DNA of 64,000 nt. Source: Ornatilinea sp. (GTDB taxonomy: Bacteria > Chloroflexota > Anaerolineae > Anaerolineales > Anaerolineaceae). Numbering within the stretch: the first letter of the stretch is position 1; each line of letters starts with the position of its first letter. The stretch spans positions 1-64,000 of the forward strand of contig JAHDQE010000017.1 of assembly GCA_018433975.1 (NCBI GenBank), written 5' to 3'. The position numbers and the translations under genes were made by a program. The notes beneath the pieces were generated by a model that was not told where the DNA came from, did no database searches, and saw only the letters and a program-made list of their open reading frames with translations. Shown here piece by piece: positions 1 to 7,951 of the stretch.

Positions 1-236
1 GCCAATGAGTTTGTATCCGGGGAGAAAGTTGGAATGCCATGGTCCACGGTTGCAAAGGTCCTATCGGGGCGCCGGACCGAGAGATTTTTTTCACGCAAAC
101 CATTAAAAGCCTGTGGAGAGGTGACTTCATGCACAAGCTGAAGATCAATGTACAGGATTGCCGGGGCGTCGGGTTCCTGAGTGACCAAATGCTGATCCCA
201 GATTTTTTCAAATAAAGTTCTTGGTTTATTGTTCAT
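1..236 (-). CDS. leuC: 3-isopropylmalate dehydratase large subunit, N-terminal part (runs off the window)
   Basis: This is the first 78 or so codons of the large subunit of isopropylmalate isomerase, which converts 2- to 3-isopropylmalate in leucine synthesis. The translation opens [16 protein letters not shown] and continues through [18 protein letters not shown] and a [11 protein letters not shown] stretch, which is the typical LeuC/aconitase-family N terminus. The Fe-S cysteines lie beyond the window edge, so completeness cannot be judged. An AAGGAC ribosome-binding site precedes the ATG at 236. It follows orf70 by 28 bases and leuA further upstream on the same strand, so it belongs to the ilv-leu operon. 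leuD and leuB would be expected beyond the window; that is inference. Confidence 0.93.
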   Translation of the reverse strand, partial: MNNKPRTLFEKIWDQHLVTQEPDAPAILYIDLQLVHEVTSPQAFNGLREKNLSVRRPDRTFATVDHGIPTFSPDTNSL

Positions 237-264
237 AGTGTCCTTGAGATGTCAGTGCTCAAAA

Positions 265-477
265 TCATTCGAGATAACCCGAGAGATCCCAACCGCTTGG
301 GAAGGTGTTTGTTTTTGGAAATTTATCAACATTGCCGTCTCTATCCTCGCTTACAACCTCTTCGGAAACAGGTCTTTCACTTTCAGAAGCGCTGATGATG
401 GAAGATAAATCCCAACCGCCGGGCATTGTACTGGTTTTTGGAAATTTTTCTGGTTGATATTCGGGTGTTTGTGACAT
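265..477 (-). CDS. Small acidic protein of unknown function with a duplicated FPKT...GWDLS motif
   Basis: I do not recognise this 70-residue protein. It sits inside the ilv-leu operon between leuA and leuC. The start is well supported: AAGGAG lies eight bases before the ATG at 477. The protein contains two copies of a 15-residue motif, KFPKTSTMPGGWDLS (residues 11-25) and KFPKTNTFPSGWDLS (residues 52-66), 12 of 15 positions identical. Between them is an acidic Ser/Glu-rich linker of about 26 residues. There is no signal peptide, membrane segment, cysteine or histidine. The composition suggests a mostly unstructured protein with two copies of a binding peptide, perhaps bridging two copies of a partner. 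A partner among the Leu/Ilv enzymes is only a guess from position. Confidence is high that it is a gene, and none is claimed for a function. Confidence 0.8.
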   Translation of the reverse strand: MSQTPEYQPEKFPKTSTMPGGWDLSSIISASESERPVSEEVVSEDRDGNVDKFPKTNTFPSGWDLSGYLE

Positions 478-527
478 CTCGTTTACTCCTTGGAAAATAA
501 TAAAAATGGATGGTCCGGTAATTGCTC

Positions 528-2123
528 CTATTGGCTTTTGTACTTTTCGGTGGTGACGAGTAGTTTGTTCAATGCCGAGAGGTATGCTTTTGTACTGGCA
601 ACGATGATATCGGTATCAGCGCCGTATCCGCCAAAAGTACGGGATTGGAAGGTTCCCGTTTGGGGACCCAATAATGCACTTCCATTTGTGCCTTCAATTC
701 GTACGGTCACTTCTCCAAGGGCATCAATCCCTTCTGTGATGGCACGAATTGAAAATTCGACCAGGTTGTTGCTGGTCCGGACGATCTCGTCTACAGCTTT
801 GTAAGCGGCGTCAACCGGTCCGGCTCCGACCGCTGCGTGGACATGGAGTTCTCCCTCAGGACCTTTCAAGCGGACGGTAGCGGTGGGCATCCCCATGGTG
901 CCGCAAGCGACCTGAAGCCCATCGAGCTGATAGATCTCGCGCGGGTGGTAGATCTCATCCGAGACCAGTGCTTCCAGGTCCGCATCGGTGATGTCTTTTT
1001 TCTTGTCGGCCAGGTGCTTGAATCTCTCAAACAATTTTTCCAATTCACTATCCGTCAGGTCAAATCCCAGTTCTTGCAGGCGGACTTTGAAAGCGTGGCT
1101 GCCGGAGTGCTTACCCAATACCAATAAACTTTGTTTGGCACCCACTGTTTCGGGCCGCATGATCTCGTAGGTCTGGTGGTTCTTGAGCATTCCATCCTGA
1201 TGGATCCCTGCCTCGTGCGCAAAAGCGTTGGCGCCGACAATTGCTTTGTTAGGTTGAACCTGAATGCCGGTGTAATTACTGACCAGCTTGCTGGTATGCA
1301 TGATCTGAGTCGTGTCGATACCTGTTTCCAGTCCGTAAACCGGTCGTCGGGTAAAAAGAGCCATTACGACTTCTTCCAGAGAGGTGTTGCCTGCCCGCTC
1401 GCCGATTCCGTTCATTGTGACCTCGGCCTGGCGGGCACCAGCGTTGATTCCCGCCAGGGAATTGGCCGTTGCCAGGCCAAGGTCGTCATGACAATGAACG
1501 GAAACGATACAATTTTCTATACCTTTAACATTTTTCATAATGCCGGAAATCAAGGCACCAAACTCATCGGGGGTGGTGTACCCTACCGTGTCCGGGATAT
1601 TTAAGGTTGTAGCTCCGGCTTCGATAACGGCTTCGAGAACCTGATAAAGGAATTGGGGGTCACTCCGTCCCGCGTCCTCCGGACTGAATTCCACATCTTC
1701 GCAGAGGCTTCGCGCATAGCTGACCATGCTTCTGGCTTTTTCCAGCACTTGTTCGCGGGACATCTTAAGTTTGTGTTCCATATGGATTTCAGAAGTCGCG
1801 ATAAAAGTGTGGATTCGAGGATGAGCCGCAGGTTTTACTGCTTCCCAGGCTTTTTCAATATCTTTTGAGGTGGCTCTTGCCAGACCACAAATGGCAGGAG
1901 GTTGTTTACCGCTGCTGGAGTTTCCAATTTCTACAGCAATCCGACGGACGGCTTCTAAATCGTCTGGGGATGCTGCGGGGAATCCAGCCTCAATCACATC
2001 GACTCCCAATCGTGCCAGCGCACGGGCAACTTCCAGTTTTTCAGGGGAGGTCATTGTAGCGCCGGGAGATTGTTCGCCATCTCTTAATGTGGTATCAAAA
2101 ATTCGGACGTAGTTCGTATTCAT
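528..2123 (-). CDS. leuA: 2-isopropylmalate synthase
   Basis: LeuA condenses acetyl-CoA with 2-oxoisovalerate, the first committed step to leucine. The 531 residues match the usual long bacterial form. The catalytic TIM barrel starts with [13 protein letters not shown], which carries the metal-ligand Asp and substrate Arg. It continues with the [14 protein letters not shown]is-x-His metal site and the [15 protein letters not shown] substrate motif. The C-terminal part (about residues 390-531, with [11 protein letters not shown] and [16 protein letters not shown]) is the LeuA allosteric dimer domain, so feedback inhibition by leucine is likely. The shorter homocitrate or citramalate synthases are less likely given the context. 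Only a weak ribosome-binding site precedes the ATG at 2123. The gene lies 65 bases after ilvC and 50 bases before orf70. Confidence 0.97.
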   Translation of the reverse strand: MNTNYVRIFDTTLRDGEQSPGATMTSPEKLEVARALARLGVDVIEAGFPAASPDDLEAVRRIAVEIGNSSSGKQPPAICGLARATSKDIEKAWEAVKPAAHPRIHTFIATSEIHMEHKLKMSREQVLEKARSMVSYARSLCEDVEFSPEDAGRSDPQFLYQVLEAVIEAGATTLNIPDTVGYTTPDEFGALISGIMKNVKGIENCIVSVHCHDDLGLATANSLAGINAGARQAEVTMNGIGERAGNTSLEEVVMALFTRRPVYGLETGIDTTQIMHTSKLVSNYTGIQVQPNKAIVGANAFAHEAGIHQDGMLKNHQTYEIMRPETVGAKQSLLVLGKHSGSHAFKVRLQELGFDLTDSELEKLFERFKHLADKKKDITDADLEALVSDEIYHPREIYQLDGLQVACGTMGMPTATVRLKGPEGELHVHAAVGAGPVDAAYKAVDEIVRTSNNLVEFSIRAITEGIDALGEVTVRIEGTNGSALLGPQTGTFQSRTFGGYGADTDIIVASTKAYLSALNKLLVTTEKYKSQ

Positions 2124-2188
2124 GAGTTGGACCGTTTCCGTTCAAAGGGTTCTAAAGATGTAATTTATTTCAAACTATAAACATACGG

Positions 2189-3232
2189 TTAATTTTCGGG
2201 ACGCAGTGAGCGAACCGTTGCACCAGCTTTCCACATTTCCGATTCACGGATTTCTGTAAGTTCTTTTCCAAGCTTTTCTTTATAGTCCGATGAACTGTTT
2301 GCTTCCAACACAATTCGGGTTTCTTCCCCGGAAACGACGCTCTTATAGAGTTCATCAAAAACGGGAGCTACCGCATCGCGGAAACGACCTTTCCAATCCA
2401 ATGCGCCGCGTTGAGCAGTAGTGCTGCAGCTGAAATACATCCAATCCATGCCTTTTTGGGCAACCAGAGGCATCAGGCTTTGGGATAATTCTTCAACCGT
2501 TTCGTTGAAAGCTTCGCTTGGAGAGTGTCCATTCTTTCGGAGAAGAGCATATTGCGCTTCCATGATCCCGGCCAGGGCTCCCATCAACACACCCCGTTCT
2601 CCGGTCAGGTCGCTATAAACTTCATTTTCAAAGGTGGTTGGGAAGAGATAGCCCGATCCAATGGCAATACCGACTGCCAACGTGCGTTCTTCTGCCCGAC
2701 CGGTGTAATCCTGGAACACGGCATAGCTGCTGTTGATACCGCTACCGTTGAGGAAGTTGGCCCGTACGCTTCTCCCGGAACCTTTGGGAGCTACGAGGAT
2801 GACATCCACATATTCTGGCGGAACAACGCCGGTCTGCTCCTTGTATACCACGGAGAATCCATGGGAGAAATACAAGGCATCGCCTTCTTTCAAGCAGGGC
2901 TCGATTTGAGACCATAACAGTTTTTGACCGGCATCGGAAACCAGGTATTGGATAATGGTTCCTCTTTCGGCAGCTTCAGTTAAAGAGAACAGTGTTTCTC
3001 CGGGGACCCATCCGTCTTCAATTGCTTGATCCCAACTGGGACTGTTGGAACGTTGTCCGATAATAACATTAAAGCCGTTATCTCTCATATTGGCGGCTTG
3101 AGCAGGACCCTGAACGCCATAACCCAGCACTGCAATCACTTCATCCTTTAATACCTCTCTGGCCTTTTCCAGTGTGAACTCCTCACGGGTCACTACATCC
3201 TCTTGTACGCCTCCAAATGATATTTTTGCCAT
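2189..3232 (-). CDS. ilvC: Ketol-acid reductoisomerase, fungal-like class I form
   Basis: This NADPH-dependent enzyme isomerises and reduces acetolactate or acetohydroxybutyrate, the second shared step of valine and isoleucine synthesis. The Rossmann motif is GYGVQGPAQAANMRDNG. The cofactor loop GQRSNSPSW has Arg and Ser at places that fit NADPH. Metal and substrate residues lie in the knotted C-terminal domain (SDLTGERGVLMG, NGHSPSEAFNETVEE, CSTTAQRGALDW). Length (347 residues) and stretches such as IEDGWVPG, VILVAPKGSGR and GINSSYAV resemble yeast Ilv5 more than the common short bacterial form. The protein begins directly at the domain, without a mitochondrial-type leader. AAGGAG precedes the ATG. 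It is part of the ilv-leu operon, downstream of ilvN. Confidence 0.96.
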   Translation of the reverse strand: MAKISFGGVQEDVVTREEFTLEKAREVLKDEVIAVLGYGVQGPAQAANMRDNGFNVIIGQRSNSPSWDQAIEDGWVPGETLFSLTEAAERGTIIQYLVSDAGQKLLWSQIEPCLKEGDALYFSHGFSVVYKEQTGVVPPEYVDVILVAPKGSGRSVRANFLNGSGINSSYAVFQDYTGRAEERTLAVGIAIGSGYLFPTTFENEVYSDLTGERGVLMGALAGIMEAQYALLRKNGHSPSEAFNETVEELSQSLMPLVAQKGMDWMYFSCSTTAQRGALDWKGRFRDAVAPVFDELYKSVVSGEETRIVLEANSSSDYKEKLGKELTEIRESEMWKAGATVRSLRPEN

Positions 3233-3265
3233 TTTATTCTCCTTTTAATTAATAATATTTGCCGA

Positions 3266-3296
3266 CCCTTTTTCCATATTGGAGTTGGAAAAAGGG
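3266..3296 (-). other. Perfect 11-bp inverted repeat between ilvN and ilvC
   Basis: The arms 3266-3276 and 3286-3296 are perfectly complementary (CCCTTTTTCCA type) around a nine-base loop. On the transcribed minus strand the hairpin is not followed by a T run (the next bases are GTCGG), so it is not a standard intrinsic terminator. An intercistronic processing or stability hairpin inside the operon is the likely role. This is inferred from position. Confidence 0.5.
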
Positions 3297-3352
3297 GTAT
3301 GGTTTGGTTATAAAATTCTTAAAACAATCCGTGATTGTTGTGATGGATAAAA

Positions 3353-3871
3353 CTAGACAGCGACGTTTTCCTGAACGTAGGCATTGGATAAGGCCATAGC
3401 ACCTCTTGCCATTGCTACAATACCCGTTCGAACCATCTCGATAATCCCATAAGGACGTAAAACATTGACAAAACTGTCAATTTTGTCGTCCGTACCGGTG
3501 ATTTCGATAATCAATGATTCCTGGGCAACGTCAACAACGCGTGCACGGAAGATCTCAACAAGCTGAATGATCTCAGTTCGCTTGGTATCATTGCCGTTTA
3601 CTTTAATCATCGCCAGGTTGCGAACCATAGGCGTCATATTGGTTAAGTCTTCAACCTGAATGACATTTACCAATTTGTACATATAGGCCATAACCCGTTC
3701 CGCTTCTACTTCATCGGTGCTGACCACAATGGTCATGCGAGAGATACCAGGCTGTTCGGTATGACCAACGGTGAGCGATTCGATGTTAAAACCTCTCCGT
3801 CGGAATAGTGATGCAATGCGGCTTAATACGCCGGGTTTATCTTCAACTAAAGCGATAAATGTGTGCTGCAT
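3353..3871 (-). CDS. ilvN: Acetolactate synthase regulatory (small) subunit
   Basis: This is the regulatory subunit of acetohydroxyacid synthase. It binds valine and stimulates the catalytic subunit. The first 75 residues are an ACT domain (TFIALVEDKPGVLSRIASLF, then RRGFNIESLTVG). A second ALS small-subunit domain follows (TEIIQLVEIFRARVVDV, SLIIEITGTDDKIDSF). The 172 residues equal the usual IlvN/IlvH length. A GGAGG ribosome-binding site precedes the ATG. It lies 65 bases downstream of ilvB in the operon. ilvH would be an equally valid name. Confidence 0.95.
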   Translation of the reverse strand: MQHTFIALVEDKPGVLSRIASLFRRRGFNIESLTVGHTEQPGISRMTIVVSTDEVEAERVMAYMYKLVNVIQVEDLTNMTPMVRNLAMIKVNGNDTKRTEIIQLVEIFRARVVDVAQESLIIEITGTDDKIDSFVNVLRPYGIIEMVRTGIVAMARGAMALSNAYVQENVAV

Positions 3872-3936
3872 GAGTCCTCCGTTATTATTTCTGAAAATCT
3901 GTTTAATTCCTTGTGATATTGAATTTAAGGTATCGT

Positions 3937-5628
3937 TTACGCATTATCTGTGGGACGTAAGATCATTTTGTGTAATTCCGATCCTGCGGAAACCATTGGA
4001 TATACATTTTCTCCCGGTTCCACCTGGAATTCGATCAAAACAGTGCCAGGATGGGCCTGCGCGGTGCGAACCGCAGCCTCGACTTCTTCACGTTTTGTAA
4101 CGCGAATGCCCAATAATCCATGGGCTTCTGCTAATTTCACGAAATCAGGACCGGTGATGGGGGTGGCGATATACCGGCTTTCGTAAAAGAATTCCTGCCA
4201 CTGGCGAACCATTCCCAAATATCCGTTGTTGAGGAGGGCGATATTAATCTTGATGCCTTCCTGAGCGGCGGTGGCTAATTCCGCCTGGGTCATTTGAAAA
4301 CCGCCGTCGCCAACAAATGTCCATACTTCAGCTTCAGGTTTTGCAAATTTGGCACCGATTGCAGCCGGAATTCCGAACCCCATCGTTCCCAGACCGCCGG
4401 ATGTGATAAACGAATTGGGTTCATCTTGAAGATAATATTGGGCGGCGATCATTTGGTTTTGCCCAACATCGGTAACGATCAAGGCTTTTCCTTCCGTTAA
4501 TTTCCAGATGTCATGGACGACATGTGCAGCGTACAGGCGCCCGTTATCAGGCCATTGTTGAATATCTTGTGGTGTACTTTCAGCTTTATATGCCGCGATT
4601 TGCCGGTGCCATTGGTCGTGTTTCTGGGGCTCGATATGAGGCAACAACTTCTGCATGCTCTCTTTCAAGTCGCCAATCAGCGCCAGATCAACCTTGACGT
4701 TTTTATTGATCTCAGATGGATCGATATCGAAATGGATCTTCTTAGCGGTTGGCGCATAGGCATTGATCCTACCGGTTACTCGATCATCAAAACGCATTCC
4801 AAATGCCAGCAAAAGATCAGATTCCTGGATGGCATGGTTTACCCATGCATGTCCATGCATTCCCATCATTCCCAAATTTAGCGGGTGATCGGTTGGAATT
4901 GCGCCAATCCCCAGCAGTGTAAGAGCAATGGGCGTATCCGTTTTTTCGGCGTATTCTTTGAGCTCTTCCAAAGCGTTACTTTTTATTACACCGGCGCCGG
5001 CCAAGATAAGAGGACGTTTTGCTTCACGGATCAACTCTGTGGCATATTCCATGTCTGAATTGACAGGGCGTAGATCCGGACGGTAGCCGGGCAATTCAAT
5101 GGGTGAGTCGTCATATTCCCATTCAATGGAAGCAACCTGAGCATCTTTGGTAATATCCACCAAGACGGGGCCAGGTCGTCCAGAACGAGCGATGTAAAAA
5201 GCTTCCCGGATAACCGGGGCAATGTCGCTGGTCTGGCTTACGAGGTAGTTGTGCTTGGTAATCGGCAGTGTGATACCGGTGACGTCGGTTTCCTGAAAGG
5301 CATCGTATCCAATATAGCCGCTGTTGACCTGTCCGGTAATGCAGACAATGGGAGAAGAATCCATCATCGCTGTGGCAATTCCGGTAACTAAGTTGGTGGC
5401 GCCTGGCCCAGAGGTCGCAATTGCAACACCTACTTTTCCGGAAACGCGAGCATAGGCATCTGCCATGTGAGATGCGCCTTGTTCGTGGCGAACGAGCACA
5501 TGATGGATCGGGTATTTATGCAAGGCATCATGCAGCGGTAAGGTGTTCCCACCGGGAAAACCAAATACAGTATCTACATTTTCTCGTATGAGACACTCCC
5601 ATAATATTTCAGCACCGGTTTTTTTCAT
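3937..5628 (-). CDS. ilvB: Acetolactate synthase catalytic (large) subunit
   Basis: This thiamine-diphosphate and FAD enzyme joins two pyruvates, or pyruvate and 2-oxobutyrate, in the first shared step of the pathway. Evidence includes VFGFPGGNTLPLHDAL near the N terminus, VRHEQGASHMADAYAR with the catalytic Glu, the FAD-binding middle domain (DLLLAFGMRFDDRVTGR), and the ThDP motif that starts GDGGFQMTQAELAT and ends in the LLNN pair. An in-frame ATG exists eight codons upstream (5652). The ATG at 5628 is chosen because GGAG lies about six bases before it and the conserved region KKTGAEILWECL begins there. That gives 563 residues, normal for the family. It sits between ilvD and ilvN. Confidence 0.96.
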   Translation of the reverse strand: MKKTGAEILWECLIRENVDTVFGFPGGNTLPLHDALHKYPIHHVLVRHEQGASHMADAYARVSGKVGVAIATSGPGATNLVTGIATAMMDSSPIVCITGQVNSGYIGYDAFQETDVTGITLPITKHNYLVSQTSDIAPVIREAFYIARSGRPGPVLVDITKDAQVASIEWEYDDSPIELPGYRPDLRPVNSDMEYATELIREAKRPLILAGAGVIKSNALEELKEYAEKTDTPIALTLLGIGAIPTDHPLNLGMMGMHGHAWVNHAIQESDLLLAFGMRFDDRVTGRINAYAPTAKKIHFDIDPSEINKNVKVDLALIGDLKESMQKLLPHIEPQKHDQWHRQIAAYKAESTPQDIQQWPDNGRLYAAHVVHDIWKLTEGKALIVTDVGQNQMIAAQYYLQDEPNSFITSGGLGTMGFGIPAAIGAKFAKPEAEVWTFVGDGGFQMTQAELATAAQEGIKINIALLNNGYLGMVRQWQEFFYESRYIATPITGPDFVKLAEAHGLLGIRVTKREEVEAAVRTAQAHPGTVLIEFQVEPGENVYPMVSAGSELHKMILRPTDNA

Positions 5629-5680
5629 TTGTTCTCCATTCCTCGTAATCATCTATAAATCTTAATAAAACGAATAATTG

Positions 5681-7357
5681 TTACACTTCCATTACAGCAC
5701 CGGTGTTGGCGCTGGTAACCAGTTTGGAATAGCGCTGGAGCCATTTGCTGCTTGTTTTTGATTTGAATTCCGGAAGTTCAGCGAGGCGTTTTTGAATTTC
5801 CTCATCCGACAGGCGGACATCTAATGTCCGGGCTTCAAAATCAATCTCTATAATGTCGCCAGGCTGCAGGGCGGCAATGGGCCCGCGTGCTGCGGCTTCC
5901 GGAGAAACATGCCCGATACATGCACCGCGGGTTCCACCGGAGAAGCGGCCATCGGTAATCAGGGCCACTTTTTCGCCCAATCCCATCCCCATGATGGCGG
6001 AAGTGGGGCTGAGCATTTCCTGCATGCCGGGTCCTCCTTTGGGACCTTCGTATCGAATCACCACGACTTCGCCAGGCTGAACTTCAGACCCCATGATGCC
6101 ATCCATGGCATCTTCCTGGGAGTCGTAAATCCTGGCCGGGCCGGAGAATTTGCGCATGTTGGGGCTGACACCGCCCGTTTTGACCACAGAGCCTTGCGGC
6201 GCGAGGTTGCCAAACAGGATCGCTAACCCGCCGACTTTTGAATGGGCATTGTCGTAACGCCGGATCACATCATCATCGGTGATTGCGGCGTTCTCGATGG
6301 ATTCTTTCAGCGTTGTTCCAGAAACGGTGAGCCGGTCCAGATGCAGGACTTCGGAATTTTGATCCAACTCCTGTAAAATGGCAGGCACTCCACCGGCGCG
6401 GTGAACATCTTCCATGTGCCATTTTCCGGAGGGACTGATCTTGGAGAGGTGAGGAACCCGGTCGGCAACCTGGTTAATGCGCTCCAGAGAATATTCAATT
6501 CCGGCTTCGTGCGCAACGGCCAGCGTGTGCAACACCGTGTTGGTAGATCCTCCCATCGCCATATCTAAAGCGAAAGCATCGTCCAGGGCATCCTGGGTGA
6601 CAATTTTTCGGGGCGTAATTTGTTTTTCGATCAGGGAGAAAATGAGGTTTGCGGCTTGGTCAGCGAGTGCGTGGCGATCTGGTGTTTCGGCAACGGCGGA
6701 GCCGTTGTAGGGGAGGGCTAAGCCCAGGACTTCCATCAAACAGTTCATGCTATTTGCAGTGAACATTCCGGAACAGGAACCGCAGGAAGGGCAGGCATAA
6801 TCCTCGATGGTTTTTAATTCCCTGGCGGTTATTTTTCCGGTTTGGAATTCTCCCAGCCCTTCGAACACAGAAATTAAGTCCACCGTTCTGCCTTCGGGAG
6901 TCTTTCCGGCTGCCATGGGACCTCCCGAGACGAAGATGGTGGGGATATCCACTCTCAAGGCTGCCATCAGCATCCCGGGAACGATTTTGTCACAGTTTGG
7001 GATGCAGATCATGCCGTCAAAACAATGGGCCTGGATCATGGTTTCAACAGAATCAGCGATCAGCTCGCGGGAAGGCAGGGAATACTTCATCCCTTCATGT
7101 CCCATTGCAATGCCGTCGCAAATCCCGATAGTATTGAATTCAAAGGGAACTCCACCTGCTGCCCGGACGGCCTCTTTAATCCGTTTTCCAAAAGCTTGCA
7201 GGTGAGTATGTCCGGGAATAATATCGACGTATGAGTTTACGATAGCGATAAAGGGTTTTTGCATATCGGAATCATTTAAGCCTGTTGCTTTCAACAGCGC
7301 ACGGTGGGGGGAACGTTCAAAACCTTTTTTTATTTGATCGGATCGCATGTTGCTCAT
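5681..7357 (-). CDS. ilvD: Dihydroxy-acid dehydratase
   Basis: IlvD dehydrates 2,3-dihydroxy acids to 2-oxo acids, the last shared step for valine and isoleucine and the source of 2-oxoisovalerate for LeuA. The cysteines for the Fe-S cluster are visible in [12 protein letters not shown] and in [18 protein letters not shown]. The C-terminal swivel domain carries [19 protein letters not shown]. At 558 residues the protein has standard length. A GGAG site lies nine bases before the ATG at 7357. It is the first enzyme gene of the operon and directly follows the leader-peptide attenuator, so it and all genes behind it should be under branched-chain amino acid control. Confidence 0.97.
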   Translation of the reverse strand: MSNMRSDQIKKGFERSPHRALLKATGLNDSDMQKPFIAIVNSYVDIIPGHTHLQAFGKRIKEAVRAAGGVPFEFNTIGICDGIAMGHEGMKYSLPSRELIADSVETMIQAHCFDGMICIPNCDKIVPGMLMAALRVDIPTIFVSGGPMAAGKTPEGRTVDLISVFEGLGEFQTGKITARELKTIEDYACPSCGSCSGMFTANSMNCLMEVLGLALPYNGSAVAETPDRHALADQAANLIFSLIEKQITPRKIVTQDALDDAFALDMAMGGSTNTVLHTLAVAHEAGIEYSLERINQVADRVPHLSKISPSGKWHMEDVHRAGGVPAILQELDQNSEVLHLDRLTVSGTTLKESIENAAITDDDVIRRYDNAHSKVGGLAILFGNLAPQGSVVKTGGVSPNMRKFSGPARIYDSQEDAMDGIMGSEVQPGEVVVIRYEGPKGGPGMQEMLSPTSAIMGMGLGEKVALITDGRFSGGTRGACIGHVSPEAAARGPIAALQPGDIIEIDFEARTLDVRLSDEEIQKRLAELPEFKSKTSSKWLQRYSKLVTSANTGAVMEV

Positions 7358-7380
7358 TCTCCAGAGTTGAAAAGATAATA

Positions 7381-7414
7381 AAAAAAGCCACCTGGTTTGG
7401 ATCAGGTGACTTTT
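7381..7414 (-). terminator. Intrinsic terminator of the ilv attenuator
   Basis: An 8-bp stem (7387-7394 with 7403-7410; GTCACCTG pairing with CAGGTGGC on the minus strand, one G-T pair) closes an eight-base loop. On the minus strand it is followed by at least six T residues (7386-7381). It lies between the leader-peptide stop codon and the ilvD start, where an attenuator terminator should be. An A/T stretch at 7411-7414 extends the stem base. Confidence 0.85.
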
Positions 7415-7442
7415 GCTTCAAACTAGCGGCTTGCTTATGCTA

Positions 7443-7541
7443 TCAGCACTCTGGCCTCCCAACCCAAATTTGGCTCTTGCCAATAATAATGACGACAAGA
7501 ATGATAATAAGGGAAATAAGGAGGACAAAGTTGGAGATCAT
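7443..7541 (-). CDS. ilvL: Branched-chain amino acid leader peptide (ilv attenuator)
   Basis: A 32-codon reading frame lies between the promoter and the terminator ahead of ilvD. The peptide begins MISNFVLLISLIII and continues LVVIIIGKSQIW. Seventeen of its 32 residues are Ile, Leu or Val, and 14 of the 15 residues from position 6 to 20 are branched-chain. This is the signature of a ribosome-stalling leader peptide: shortage of charged Ile, Leu or Val tRNA stalls translation and prevents the terminator from forming. No clear ribosome-binding site precedes the ATG, which is a weak point. I named it ilvL by role, not by sequence homology. The exact antiterminator pairing was not worked out. Confidence 0.85.
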   Translation of the reverse strand: MISNFVLLISLIIILVVIIIGKSQIWVGRPEC

Positions 7542-7581
7542 AAGTTTTATTAATTAACTTTCGGTAAAAGTAATTTTGCCA

Positions 7582-7609
7582 ATTATACGAGTTTATGGGG
7601 AGTTGTCAA
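7582..7609 (-). promoter_or_regulatory. Sigma-70-type promoter of the ilv-leu operon
   Basis: On the minus strand a perfect TTGACA (7609-7604) and a perfect TATAAT (7587-7582) are 16 bases apart. Transcription should start near 7575, about 34 bases before the leader-peptide ATG. Both hexamers match consensus exactly, so the promoter is probably strong, as expected for an operon controlled downstream by attenuation. Confidence 0.88.
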
Positions 7610-7637
7610 TACCAAATTTGAGAAAATCATCGAATAC

Positions 7638-7651
7638 TGCACGAATGTGCA
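7638..7651. promoter_or_regulatory. Possible operator, short inverted repeat upstream of the ilv promoter
   Basis: TGCACGAATGTGCA has 5-bp arms around a four-base spacer. It lies about 30 bases upstream of the -35 box of the ilv promoter, where an activator or repressor could bind. Short repeats like this occur by chance; only position supports a role. Confidence 0.3.
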
Positions 7652-7866
7652 ATAAATAATTGAATCAGGGCGTTCAAGATAAGATTTTCTCCGGAAAGGT
7701 TGAAATGCCGGCGTGTTATCGTCCCCTCAACGAAAGATCTGTAGGATAATATCAAAGTGGTCATGGGGGTCTTCGCCTGATTTCACCACCCGGACATTTC
7801 TCTGACGCAACCTGATTTCATGGACATCCCCTTTACCGGAGCCGGAGCGGGATAAGGAGCCGGTTA

Positions 7867-7896
7867 AATTCTTATGAAATTCTTATAAATGCTTAA
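7867..7896 (+). promoter_or_regulatory. Phased direct repeats before the GldA-like exporter genes
   Basis: Three related units, AATTCTTAT (7867-7875), AATTCTTAT (7878-7886) and AATGCTTAA (7888-7896), recur with a period of 11 and then 10 bases, about one helical turn. OmpR/PhoB-family response regulators bind such helically phased direct repeats. The site is 55-85 bases upstream of the exporter start codon. The rest of the spacer 7652-7866 shows no gene that I can support. Confidence 0.4.
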
Positions 7897-7951
7897 CATT
7901 AAGGGTTTAAATTTAAAGACAGGTTTAACTCCAATTCGTTAGGAGGGTAGA

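Noticed and set aside
1131..1604. 157-codon plus-strand frame
   Set aside because: It lies entirely opposite leuA, has no ribosome-binding site and no domain; it is a shadow of leuA.
7776..7827. Direct repeat CCTGATTTCA at 7776-7785 and 7811-7820
   Set aside because: Two short copies 35 bases apart with no clear promoter relation; chance cannot be excluded.
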